From Ctenosaura bakeri (Eukaryota > Chordata > Lepidosauria > Squamata > Iguanidae), in contig CAOLHI010001143.1 of NCBI GenBank assembly GCA_948474755.1, positions 62,001 to 126,000 on the forward strand: a DNA stretch of 64,000 nucleotides, given 5' to 3'. A program made the position numbers and the translations under genes. The notes beneath the pieces were generated by a model. It ran no database searches and had not been told where the DNA came from. It saw only the letters and a program-made list of their open reading frames with translations. Positions 1-11,013 of this stretch are shown here, piece after piece (position 1 is the first letter of the stretch; each line of letters opens with the position of its first letter).

Positions 1-2369
1 CAAATTCAGATAAAAATTAGATTTAGGCCTCAGAAAGTACATAGCACTAAGGAAGAGAAAAAGTATGGGAAGAACACTGAACAATATGAATGGATATGAA
101 ACAATATGGATGGATATGAAGGAAGTGGTTTGTTCCACTATAACCAATGGCATCAAAAACAAGAGCCACCAACCATGCAGTCCATCACAAAAGCATCAGA
201 AAAGCCAGTAAGAGTGCTCTGCATTTTGCTTAGTAGAAAATCTTGCACTGATAGATAAATGTCTTGGTTTCACCTCAGAAGCAATCTTAACAAAGTGAAA
301 ACTGAAACTTGAATTAACAAATGGTTACAACCATAGCATTTATTTAATTTAAAAACACACTTGGTTAAAACTTCTCAACTTTTTTTTTTTCAAATGAGAA
401 GTTATCTGTTGGAAGAGTCACAAATGTTTAGCAACATTTAGAAGCAAGCAAGATAACAGGCAGCAGATTTAGATCAATGGAAATATGGAAGTATTATTTT
501 GGCCACTGGAGGGCTCTCATATTTTTCAATTAGCGGAGTCAAGTACGAACATGCTTTTGCATTGCTGAAGAATAAATAAAATGAGTTGATCATTTCAACA
601 AAATATACCATTTCCTATGTAAAATTCTTTCCCAGAAATTCTCTATAACATAAAAAGAACAGGATTCTGTATTTTTCATAAACCTGGCAACAGAGATTAC
701 ATCTGCTCTACAATATTGCTCTATCCCTTTCCTCCTTTTCTGTCTGTTTACGAACATATTTTATGCAGTGGCTTTTTAATGAACATACTCTCAATGTACC
801 TGATTCCCAGTCTCCAAAGCTATGAAATGTGAATATTTCTCAGTTTTGAATTCTTTGAGTTCCACTTGCATTTACTTCCCATCAAAGTAGGTGCAACAGC
901 TTCTCTTTTTCTTTGTCCAGTGAAATTTCTGCACAATTTTTAACATATTTTTTCCAAAAGTGTGCTTATATTTTTATATATTATTTAATTTCTGCAATGC
1001 TTTCCCAGGGATTAAACAATGTTTGTGTGTATTTTTCAAATTATGCATGCTCTAGTAATTTATATTTTAGAATATACACATGGTTTTGTGCATGCATTTT
1101 TCTTAAATATGCCCTTAAGACTCAGAAATGTGCAAATTCTTGGGAAGAGGTGTGTTTCTTCCCATACCAAGCCTCAGGACATTTGATAACACTAAGTGGT
1201 TTAAGACTGTTCAACCTGACATTATTATTGTCCTATGCTGCTTTAATCCTCTGGATTTGAGCATATATTGGTCACTCACACATGTACAATAGGGAAACCC
1301 ATACATGGATGGAAGCATATTGGATGGAAGCATATTGTATCTTCTTGATTCATGCTACCAGTGATGCACAAATCAAATATCATCTGTTCTGCACATGTTT
1401 AACCTAATCAGATGTTCTAATCTGCTTTGTTGTCCACAGAGTGCTCTTTCTGGATTATTTTTCACACATGCAAATTTTAGGTGGAAAATAATATGTAAAA
1501 TAATGCATATTTTTCAACAAAGCCACTTACATGTATTCATTTAGGCAAAAATTTGCTTCTTCTCACTTTCATGCAAATCTCTTTCCTCATCATCTGTCAC
1601 TTTCAAAAGTAACTCGTTTCCCTCCACAGGTTTGTATGCAAAAATATCTATAGATTTTCTCATATTCTGTTGAGGCAAGACAGATCAACATCACAAAGAT
1701 GTTGCTCTTTCAGAACTGGGAAAATCCAGTGCCAATAGATTTCATGGTGGATTTCAATACCATCTCATCCATTCTTCTTGCTTTTTGCCCACAAAAAAGA
1801 ATAACTCACATGACACTACAAAAAATACTGAAATCCTATAGGATATCCAAAGCTCTTTTTTTCAAAATTGAAATTTCGAGGCACATTTCATGGCCAAGCA
1901 CTAAATATGCCTTTTTTTTTCTTTTTTCCCCTTCTATTTCTTTTTTAATTTAGTTTTTTTTATTTTAAAATTTACTGTAAAATTATTTTAGTTATTCAAA
2001 AATATTTTTTACACTACAGCAGAGATTTTACTGCTTCATATATGATACAGCATTCATCAAGAAGATAAAGGTACCTGTCCTCTGAATATCTCTTAGTGTT
2101 ATGAATGGACCATTCTGATCTTTTCTTCACATCAATTTCTGACCTCAAATTGTATTCAATTCCACATTTATTCTGGTAGATGCACAATTAGTGTATTTGT
2201 TGTGTTGTTGTTGTTGTTTTCACTTAAGTGGAGTAGATTGCTAATATATTCCTATGTGTAAACTCTGGGAACTGCAAATAATTTTATTTGGAATGAAACC
2301 AACAGCAGACTGAATGTTCCATAAGGGAGGAGGCAGTCTACGCTGTAATCAAGTCCCTAGAACTTTAAA
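1..2369. other. gene-free A/T-rich stretch
   Basis: I see no gene, RNA gene or identifiable transposon here. The open frames at 913-1260 and 1699-1953 are T-rich, hydrophobic and have no recognisable family. Positions about 905-1160 carry TGTGCATGCATTTTT-type phrases that recur at 20.7, 24.7, 25.5, 52.3 and 62.7 kb, so part of this may be an old dispersed A/T-rich repeat. A homopolymer T-rich run lies at about 1909-1970 and an A run at about 2366-2380. Confidence 0.6.
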
Positions 2370-3290
2370 AAAAAAAAAAGTTGGGGGGGAGCAAATAGGC
2401 AGCCAGTGCAATTTTTTTCAGCAGGGATGTTATTTGCTGCCCACAGTTTATATCACCCAGAACACAAGCTAATTATTCTACACCACCTACAGTTGCCAGA
2501 CCAGGCTTAGAGGGAGTCTCCAATGGAATGCATTGCAATTGTCCAGTCGCCAATGCCAGGACTACTTTAGGTGGGCTACCCCTCCCTGAGAACATCCTTA
2601 ACTGAGCTAGCATACAAAGCTAATAAAAGGCACTCTGAGCAACTGAAGCAATTTGGGCCCCTGGTGACACAGATGGGAGCAGGAGTAGTCCAAACTATGA
2701 AATTGATCCCTGAGCAAGAGTGTAAGTCTTTCTAGAGCAAGGAACTATTCATCCATAAGAGATCCATCTTACCAAGATGCAACTTCAGTTTTTTGGCCCT
2801 CATCCAATTCATGATTGCATCCAGGCACTGGTCCAGGTGTTCGTGGTCCATATATAACAGAAAAGGGGAGTTTGATATCAGCAACGTATTGATGACACTT
2901 TGTTCTGAATTTCCAGATGACCCCTCCAAATAGCTTCATATACAATCTATATTGCAGCTGTTACACAGCACTGGGAATAAGAGGGTACCCTAAAGGATCC
3001 CACAGATCATTTAGTGGGGGGTGAAAATCTCCCAAAGCTGCTTTCTGAAATCTGCCATGTAGATACAGTGCCTTCAACTCCTTTTCTACTAAGCTGACCT
3101 GTGAGAATACCGTGGCTGGTTTTCTCACAACCAGTGAAATATCAAACTGAAGTGACATGATTACACTGTTTCTGACTCTCCCTGATCCAAGCTCATCCAT
3201 CAGGGCAACCAAGGGCAAATGAGTCCCAAAATCAGGCCTGAAGCCAGGTTGAAATGGGTCTAGATAACCTGTATCTTCTAAAAATTATGT
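2370..3290 (-). mobile_element. decayed L2-type LINE, reverse transcriptase region
   Basis: Read on the minus strand, several frames line up in order with the reverse transcriptase of L2-clade LINEs. From 3285 downward there is GYLDPFQPGFRPDFGTH, then LVALMDELGSGR, then the ALGDF segment near 3015-3030, then CHQYVADIK-like residues where the YADD box should be, then WMRAKKLKLHLGKMDLLWM (2732-2929), then GAQIASVAQSAFY, then LDNCNAFHWRLPL (about 2515-2555), and finally an ITSLLKKIALAAYLLP segment near 2395-2450. The order and spacing match L2 ORF2 from the fingers through the C-terminal part. The frame shifts several times and stop codons interrupt it, so the element is dead. The YADD active site is not intact. 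The 5' part of the element is missing. Both boundaries are approximate. Confidence 0.85.
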
Positions 3291-3401
3291 GGTATGTTTT
3301 AAAAGTGATATGATATTACAATGTGTTCATATCAAAAGTGATGGAAACCTGCTTTAGCCAATGAGATCATGAGCCCATTAATGGGGCCATCTGAAAAAGT
3401 T

Positions 3402-3438
3402 TCTCTCTCACACACACAGAGAGAGAGAGAGAGAGAGA
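3402..3438. repeat. (CA)n/(GA)n microsatellite
   Basis: A short CT run leads into CACACACA and then a (GA)n tract of about ten units. Confidence 0.9.
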
Positions 3439-3439
3439 T

Positions 3440-4818
3440 TAAAATATATTCATGCAGAACTGGCACAGAACAGAGTTAGAGGAAAGGAAGAAGTCCAAAG
3501 GACCCAGATATCCTCATTCTACATTTATCTACAGTATTTAAAATAAATAAAAGTCTGCATTAAAATTCACATTTAAATATATATTTAAGCATTTGTATTT
3601 AAATTTATGCTTTCAAGCTGACAACTTAACCAGAAAATTTGGGAAATGCAAAAGTTGGTGGATAACTGAATTTTAATCTGCATGTTTCTCCAGAAGATGG
3701 AAATCAGGTTAGATTATATTGACATTTGCAGAGATCTAACCTATTCATCACATGACACTCATCACTCCTCAAACCTAAGGTAGCGCATCTCTTTATCATC
3801 CTTTGAGCCATGAAGACAAGCTCTCTATGTGGGCAACCATTCTGATTTTCTTTTGTTTCCCATCTTTCAGAAGTAGGAGTTGCTGTAATCTCTTTCATAT
3901 CCTTGTGGCCTGTTGCTTTAATTAAAATTATGGCCTCAGCACATAGTCATTTGTGGGATGCTGTCACGAATATCCAGGTATAAAAAGATTGGATGCTGTC
4001 TGAACATTAAAGCCACATGGTTTTACAACCCAGGCTATATTCAGCAATTGCATTTAAATTAGAGCAGTGAGGTCCTTTGTCACATTTACTCCAGCACACT
4101 CTCTAAAGGTCAGGATATGCAAGCAGTTTAATTTGTCCAGGCTGTAACTGTAATTCCAACAGGCTAAAACTTGATCCCACTCAGCTTCCTAACTGAGAAT
4201 CATAAGTCTTTTGTAATGTAGTGCTTATTATGACTTTTGAATTAAAGGTTGGTATAAAAAGCCTGTTGGTCCCAGATGACAAGAAACACAAAGCAAGGAA
4301 GATTCAGTCTTTTATTGGATGAACTTTGGCTGGCAGAAATTTAAGAACAGAAGTATGGTAGACAGCTTTAGAAAGAATGAAAAGATGAAGGAGTCAGTAA
4401 TTTCAAATAGATTCAGAAGTAATATTCAAACTGGTTTCATTAAAGAATGCAAATGTCTTTGGGCAACATCCACTGGGAAGTTTTTCTTTGCAAGTTCATT
4501 GAAAACTTACAGAGAATCTCTTCCATAATCTTAATCATTTCAGTTTGGCTTGTGAAAGAATTCTTCACAGTAAGTTGTGCCTTTTATTTACACTTTATAT
4601 TGTCTTCAGTTCTGAAGTTAGCAGCAACCTCAGGTCACTGACTGAAGGAGGCACTGTTGATGGTGCTTTTGGAAAATCCCTAGGTATGGTAACTGATAAT
4701 ACATTGTAGCTCTCCACTCAAATTTACATTAGTTTTGTACCAGTATAATCACAATAGCTTTCCCCAAGGAACTGATGGACCATAGTTCGTGAAGGGTGCT
4801 GTGAAGTCTGAGGAAAGG
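3440..4818. other. gene-free interval
   Basis: No identifiable gene or repeat. Around 4030-4150 the sequence is of moderate complexity, with ATTTAAATTA and TTTAATTTG motifs and no repeat signature. It is a weak candidate for a conserved non-coding element, on composition alone. Confidence 0.5.
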
Positions 4819-4822
4819 GAAT

Positions 4823-5717
4823 TGTTACCCCACGGACAGACCCTCATCCTGGGAAGTATGATTTTGATATCAAAATGCATCTGAGCCAGAGGTGGCCAGG
4901 TTGGTACACAGACAGTCAGGCTAGCAATCGGACAAAAGATCAAAGACTTGTAACTTTCCCCTGTCACATCTCCATAGGAAACCTCAGAAAGGCACATAGG
5001 CACAGGCAATGGGCCATCAGCATGACAATACTTTGAGGACATTGCCTGACTTCCTCTCGGAATACTTGGAACAAAGCAAGGCATATCAAAGCAAGGTCCA
5101 GTTACCTAGTGCAACTGTCACGCAGCCATCAGACAGATACCATGCAGCCAACAGGTGGCTATCACACCTCCATCATCCTTCTGTTTCAGTCATTGTTCTT
5201 TCTGGGAAGAGGGCCTGCCCCCACGGCATGTTTGGCCCTATAACTAGACCCCCTTTTTGACTCCATTTCAGAGTTCTCCAAGATTTGACTGGCAGGCTGT
5301 CACTTTGTCAGTTGAAGCTCCCCTCAGCCATTCCCCTACTCTGAGTTTTGCTCTCTGCTTGTCTTTTTCAGCCAAAGACTTCTGGATTGGTACAGTATTA
5401 CTCTCTCCTCTCATTCCCTCCATTTTTCCCCTATCCATTTTCACCTCTTTTATTTCGATAGTCCTTCTGTGCTTGCGTGAGCGTTTGATGCTGAGTGAGT
5501 GTGATTAAACATATTTTTCCCAATAAAATATCTTGAGTGAACTTATAGCCTGGTTCTTTCTTGATCTAACTCTGTAGAAACTGGGTTATAAGATCTCGCT
5601 AGGAGTTGCCCTGCCCTGCACTGTTAAAAGCCAGTGCTCTGCTAATTTTCCGAATTTTGGCATTTTAGATCAAATCAGGGTATCCCTCAAGGATTACCTC
5701 CAGAAGTCAGGGTAACA
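4823..5717 (+). mobile_element. solo LTR (copy 1), 895 bp
   Basis: The element begins TGTTACC and ends GGGTAACA. It is flanked by a perfect 4-bp direct repeat GAAT at 4819-4822 and 5718-5721. An AATAAA polyadenylation signal at 5522-5527 fixes the sense strand as plus. The last 60 bases (GCTAATTTTCC to CAGGGTAACA) match the end of the LTR at 11182-12019, and the TTTTGATATCAAAATG near 4860 matches the same motif near the start of the other copies. No internal retroviral or Gypsy sequence and no partner LTR with the same duplication are present, so this is a solo LTR. A 4-bp duplication fits gammaretrovirus-like ERVs and some Gypsy elements. Which of the two cannot be decided from an LTR alone. 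It is the most diverged of the five copies. Confidence 0.9.
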
Positions 5718-5721
5718 GAAT

Positions 5722-7199
5722 GAAAGGCCCACAAAGGTCTAGAACAGTTCTGACAAAAATAGCAGCTACATAATGAAAGGGTGGATAGGTGAGTACATGT
5801 GAGGAGATAATTCTCGGCTCATGCTTCAGTACAGGTTGATTTAATTTGTAATTGCCAAAGTAATATGCAAACTGGAACACAGTTAACCTTCAGTTTTTAA
5901 ACTTCTCTTCATTATATGATTAAAAACAATGTCCAAACATTCTCTAAATGTTTGCATTTTAGGACCCAGTTTTCCCATTGCATGCATTTTCTTAGATCCA
6001 TGCATTTTATATACCATAAGGGCCTAGTGTTCTCCTTTCCTTATTTAAACTATTATTGCATAATGCCTAGATAAAGTCTTAGTTTCATCAGCTTCTAAGG
6101 TGGATCAAAAGAATAATCTCATTGAAAAATACTGCTATCTTGCAGAGCTTGAAATATAGCTGTGCAATTACTTCAGGCAAACTGTAAACCAAACCAGGTC
6201 ATTTCGGACTGATCTGAAATGGGTCCAAAGCAGATCAGAAGTGTACAATTCAGGTCTGGAACATCTCATGAATTCATAATGTTATCTGTGTATTTTTAAT
6301 AATGAATTGGTGGCTCCTGTAGACAGAAATAAGGAAGCAAGAGGTCTCACAACATTGCTCATCAGTTCCTTTCATGCCATATCCACTTGTTCTTTTTGAG
6401 TCTTTTTCTGTGTGTGGGTTTAATTTTTGTTGTTCTTGATCTTTGTTTGTTTTGGAAAGGCAAGATGAGCCTCTATTGCAGGAGCATTTCCAAAGGAAAG
6501 GCTGGCAGAGAACAGCTCCTTGGGACTTTTTCCCCCCAGTGTATTTGGGAAGTGGCCTCTTGGTGAGAATAAAAAGTTGCAGCAAATAGGATTTGCCAGA
6601 AAATAGTCAGGACCAAAAAAAAAAAAAAAAAGGACAACAAAATTTGTCCCATTCAGGGAAGTTCTGGGTTTGCTGTTTTGAAAACTTATTTCCATTAAGG
6701 TGCTCCATTTTGGCTATTCAGAGGATATAATAGGCTAGGAAATTGTTAGGACTGTGTCTCCATGTAGTTCATGTATTGCTTGATGGAACTGAAATCTGAA
6801 ATCCTCCTCATCTTCTGATCTACTGCCTCCTTCCAGTGAGTAATGGCAGTTGAAGAGACCATACCTATACTATCCAGGCACCACAGTGCCACAAGAAGAG
6901 AGCAGACACCTGCAAAGGCATCCAGACACCAGGCAGCCCTAACCTAAGACTTAAGTGATTGACTTAAAGCAAATAATATGGAACAGGGTGAAGTAATGTA
7001 TCCTAGTTGCTCAAATGAGTTAACAGCAATTTTGACTCAGGCAAAACACCTTCTCAGTCTCCAGATTTTTGATGATTGGTCACATCTGGAATATCTAATC
7101 AAAATCCCTAGTTGTGCATGTACCATCTTCCTATAACATATCTGAATGAAAGAATGTACCATCACACCCATGCACTCTGTTTTGCCTGCATGCAGATGC
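5722..7199. other. gene-free interval
   Basis: Nothing identifiable apart from an A17-18 run at about 6616-6632. The open frames at 6274-6695 on the minus strand have no recognisable family and overlap each other. Confidence 0.55.
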
Positions 7200-7380
7200 C
7201 ATTACAATTAGAATAGTTGTCCTTTCCCGGAGTCAGAGAGTGGAAATAGAATGAGCACCTGGAAGAGATGCAGAGGAACTGATGTGTGTGATTGCATTGT
7301 GAGGCATCCCTGCCAGCTCATTCATGGCCTGTGTTCCAGACTTCAGCCACAGATAGCAATAGCAGTAGTACAGCATTCAG

Positions 7381-7680
7381 TTGATGCCAGGAAGAGAATC
7401 CAGGAGCATGAGGAACACAGTTAAGATACCTGCCAGGCAAATGTTGGAACACATGCTGCAGGATCTGAATCAAGTTATTACCCATAATGAGAATGTCATA
7501 TCACAAATGATAAATGAGTTTGTTAATGTGAGAAAGGGTACACTTGATTGTATGAAGCTGAGTGACAGGGATGAATTGTCACTTGTGCCAAAGGAAGGCT
7601 TTCTGTCTCCCCTTCCCATCATGGTGAAAGCAGGGAGATGCCAAAGTGACAGACTGCAACCTTCCAAAACCCTCAGGTGA
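7381..7680 (+). other. unassigned 99-codon open frame
   Basis: The frame encodes a 99-residue product with a central segment (about residues 20-50, from QMLEHMLQDLNQV to MINEFVNV) that looks helical and amphipathic. I do not recognise the family. No splice signals, promoter or neighbouring exon are evident, and the flanks are ordinary non-coding DNA. It may be a remnant of a transposon accessory protein, or chance. It is listed because the composition is less biased than that of other open frames in the window. Confidence 0.15.
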
Positions 7681-7859
7681 ATGCCAGTACTACAGATATG
7701 ATCATAATAGACATTTCACACCTCTGACCATTATGGAAGATTCAGAAACCTTGCCTGAGCAAGAGATGTTTGAGTATGTATATTCAGAGGGAAAGTACAG
7801 ATAGTTGTTGTTGTTTTTCTTATGGATGAACAAATCTACCAGTTTTGCTCTCTGGCACA

Positions 7860-7860
<1 letters not shown>

Positions 7861-7895
<35 letters not shown>

Positions 7896-7896
7896 G
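7861..7896. repeat. (CTGT)n(CTAT)n microsatellite
   Basis: Five CTGT units are followed by four CTAT units in perfect register, a compound tetranucleotide repeat. Confidence 0.95.
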
Positions 7897-8269
7897 AGCC
7901 TTGAGATCTTCTGCTCATATTTAAGAAAACATTTGCAAATGCTGGTAAGCTCTTATGAAAACATGAACCAAAGGAAATTCTCACACACAATAGCATGGAG
8001 TATTCCCAGCATGGAGAGGACCATGTTGTACCATCCTGCCATATAAGTGTAAAAAAAAAAATAGGAGCTCTCAAGATTTAAAAAAAAAAAGAAAAGAAGT
8101 AGCAACCCAGTTCAGCACCACATAAACAGTTAAATATGCTGGAACCAAAGCCAGACTTTTAAGAGATAAAGCCTTCTGGCTTGATGGACAGAAGTCAGTT
8201 TCACTTCCATATTTTAATAAGTGTGAACTTCTTTCTATCTCACGTATGTACGTGTACATAAACGTATTC

Positions 8270-8765
8270 AATATCTCACCTTTCTCCCATTACAAGACCC
8301 AAGGTGGCATACAGCTAAGTTAAAAGAAGATTCAGCTAAGACAAATGAGTAACACATTTAGAGAACCATTAAAAAGGAATAAAACAAACTGTCATTTCAA
8401 AACCAAACACTGAATTTGTAACAGTTTAAAACATTAAAAAAAAAATAACAAGAAATGGAAAAGTAATATAACTCTTCCCCAAAATGAAAAGACCCTTCTG
8501 CACCACAATTAATGACCAAAAGCATGCCTGAATTAAGAGGCCTTTACTTGCCAGCTAATATACAGAAGAGAGCAGGCTGACCTAACCACCAGTGGAAGGA
8601 AATTCCACAGTCTGGGAACAGCCACTAAGCAAACCCTGTTTCATGCCAATGTGCCTGTGAGAGTGCTGGAACCAAGAGAAAACCTCCCTGTGGAGATCTC
8701 AACAGACAAATCATCTGGACCCTGGAGCAGACCATCTTAATTAAACTCCATCATGCAGAGGTTCT
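8270..8765 (-). mobile_element. L2-type LINE 3' region
   Basis: In reverse orientation the block begins with the usual 3' tail of squamate L2 copies: the plus strand shows CCTTTCTCCCATTACAAGAC followed by CCAAGGTGGCATAC. After a run rich in AATTAAAA it continues into a segment with GGAAATTCCACAGTCTGGGA and then GCAGCCACTAAGCAAACCCT, which corresponds to the conserved stretch upstream of the L2 tail. It has no coding capacity. Boundaries are approximate. The family call comes from remembered consensus features, not from an alignment. Confidence 0.65.
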
Positions 8766-9367
8766 ATATTCCAACAGGTCTAAACTCTACCAATCAAGCA
8801 AGCAATCCGTTTTTCAATATATTTTTTCCCAAGAATGGAACTCAAGGCAGTTAGAGACAGTTAGAAACCAACTAGTGGGATTCCAACACCACTTCCTAAG
8901 TCCACCCCAGCAAGCATGAGAAGAAAGACTGTTGATCAGTGGATGTCTGTTACCTTAAATAACATGTATTTTTGTAGAACTGAAAGACATAAGCCCTTTC
9001 CACACGAGGCGAGTGAATCGCTCCGTGCCGTTACTTAGCAGTTCTTCTTGGCTCGAAACAACGCGGACTTTCCCTTAAGCCCTTCCACAGAGTCCTCTGT
9101 TTGTTCCAGGGCGATGCGGAGCAGTGTGAGGTCTTTAGATCTGTACTGGTGAGGCTTACAAAATGGGAGCTTCCAGTTGTTTGTGGGTCCGGACCAACCG
9201 CTGAAGTTGGCCACGCCCACAGCCAACCCTCCGCTGATTGCAGGCTCGCATCAGCACAACTGAGCAGGAACGAAATGGCGTGCTCCGGCAAATTGAAAGA
9301 CCATTTTTTTCCGGTCTTCACATAGTGCACTGGAGGACCATTTGGAGGCGTTTTGGATTGGACTTAG

Positions 9368-10207
9368 TGTTACCCTGTATGTTGGGGGTCCCGTGAGGGG
9401 CGCCCCCATTACCAAATAAAAATACAAGTTGGGGGAATTTAGCTGGAGCACTCTCTTGGCTAAGCGAGAGGCAGGGTAACTTTAGCAAGGATCTTTTAAC
9501 CCTATGTATACAGCGACGGGTCAGAGAGCAGCTAGACAAGGTTTTAAAGTAACAAACAATATTTTATTAAAGACACGAAACACGAAAGACAAGACATACA
9601 CTAACTAACTGGAAAATAGGAATGGAGAGTTTTTCGGGAAAGGCAATACGACACCTGGTCTCCTGGAGAGAAGCGGGGTTCCTGGGAAGAAAGCTCAGCG
9701 TGGGTAGTTGAGGGGAGTTTCCTTAGACAACCGACAGCAAGGTGGGATGGAAGTCCAAAGTAGTCCGAAGACCGTTTGGAAGGGTTTTTTATAGGGGAGC
9801 TTGTGCCTACCGGCTATGGCAAGCCAGATGAGAACAAAGGGAGTTTTAGCACTGGACAAAGGATTTGGAAAAGGTTAAGTTTACATGATTGGATTTACTC
9901 TTGATGACAATAGCATGGCCAGTACGTTGATGGCCCAACATAAAGAAATGGCTTGGCTCAGAGCCGTGCAGCTATTGTGAGGTTTGCAGTTGGAAGTTCC
10001 CTGAAGCTATGAGCGAAGCTTGAGTTGCTGGCCTCAATAGGGTCTGGAATGTAAAACCATTAGCAGCCGCACTCTGTCCGTGCTTGTCCAGAGAACCTCG
10101 CAAACACATGGAGTGGGATGGCTGGAAAAAGTCAAGCTAAGGCCAAATTGTTTGATATCAAAATGATATCTGCGGTCCTCACCAACAGTGCCATAGCTGG
10201 AGTAACA
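9368..10207 (-). mobile_element. solo LTR (copy 2), 840 bp
   Basis: On the plus strand it runs from TGTTACCCTG to CAGTGCC...AGTAACA and is flanked by a perfect 4-bp duplication TTAG (9364-9367 and 10208-10211). The sense strand is minus. In that direction a TATA-like TATAAAAAA lies at about 9785-9793 and an AATAAA polyadenylation signal at 9563-9568, in the order expected for U3-R-U5. It shares the GGGGTCCCGTGAGGGGCGCC motif near one end and the TTTGATATCAAAATGATATC motif near the other with the copies at 26454 and 38594. There is no internal region. It lies inside the Harbinger-like element 8992-10895 and is therefore younger than it. Confidence 0.93.
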
Positions 10208-10254
10208 TTAGGTACAGAACTAAATAGTCCAAACCTAGTCCAATCCAAGGTGTG

Positions 10255-10828
10255 ATAACTGAAGCCCCTGTCAGAGCTGCTGATGACGAGCAGCAGCTGT
10301 TGGTCCCTGTTGCTCTGGCTGGAGATGAGTCCTGCAGCTCAAGAGCTCCCCCTGCTGCCATGGACCAAGCAGGCATGGACATTCCTCTGCTTGCTCCTTT
10401 GGAGCAACAGGGATCTGATTCTGAAGAGGCTCTGGAGCCTGGTTCAATGAGCACCCAATCAAGGCAGAGGCTCAAGAGGGCTGTGCAAAGGGATGCTTCC
10501 TTGGTTGAGTTTAAGAAGCGGTGACCAGACATACCTGTGCCTGGGGCTATATAACTGCCTGCCTGGAAGCTTCCCTTTGCTTGTGGCAAACTTCTTACAA
10601 GCCTTCCTCTTACCTGTACCTTGCTTCCAGCACCTGGCTCCTGATACCTTGAATTGATCTCTGGACCCTGGACCCTTGGCTTTGGAACTCTGACTATGGC
10701 TTTGCTTGGTGTTCTGGTAGATGAACTTCCTTGAGTAAGTGCTTGCTTGTCTCCTCCCGGCTGGGCTTTGCTGGCTCTCCCACTCTCTTCTCTGGGCTGG
10801 CTTGCCACCCAGGTCTCTGACCTTGACA
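10255..10828 (+). mobile_element. unclassified 574-bp insertion with 9-bp flanking repeats
   Basis: A 9-bp direct repeat CAAGGTGTG flanks this segment (10246-10254 and 10829-10837). Its removal restores the family-B element around it. The first 270 bases are an open frame (10252-10524; the first codon overlaps the flanking repeat) with an acidic stretch (DSEEALEPGS) followed by a basic one (SRQRLKRAVQRD), ending just before a TATATAA box near 10549. The frame has no recognised homologue. If the ends are taken as TG...CA (start at 10253, end at 10828) the unit could be an LTR with a 7-bp duplication, and the TATA box would fit. Without that assumption it could be any retroposed or transposed unit. 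I do not recognise the family. Confidence 0.6.
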
Positions 10829-11013
10829 CAAGGTGTGGACGACCTCTGTGACAGAATGCCTTGGCCCGTCTTAACTTCCTCGTGCGGAAAGGGCCATAGC
10901 TGTGTTAGTCTGAAATGATGCAAGTTTTGCATGTCTATCCATATTCATAATACAGCCTGCTCATAAAGGTCTGTCCCTAGTCTTTGTGGGTGTGTGCACA
11001 TGTTCACTTTCAA

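Larger units (their letters stand above)
8992..10895 (+). mobile_element. Harbinger-like non-autonomous DNA transposon, family B, with two nested insertions
   Basis: The left end AGCCCTTTCCACACGAGG is the inverted complement of the right end CCTCGTGCGGAAAGGGCC, and the flanks carry a 3-bp duplication ATA (8989-8991 and 10896-10898). The interior (GGACCAACCGCTGAAG, then AGGCTCGCATCAGC, then TTGAAAGACC) matches the 456-bp element at 20041-20496 in the same order. The span of 1904 bp is explained by two later insertions: the solo LTR at 9368-10207 and a 574-bp unit at 10255-10828. Without them and their duplications about 477 bp remain, close to the length of the uninterrupted copies. It encodes no transposase. 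The PIF/Harbinger assignment rests on the 3-bp duplications and the GGCC-type ends and is inferred. Confidence 0.85.

Noticed and set aside
10179..10932. 216- and 157-codon minus-strand frames
   Set aside because: They run across element boundaries (Harbinger-like B and the 574-bp insert) and have no recognised domain.
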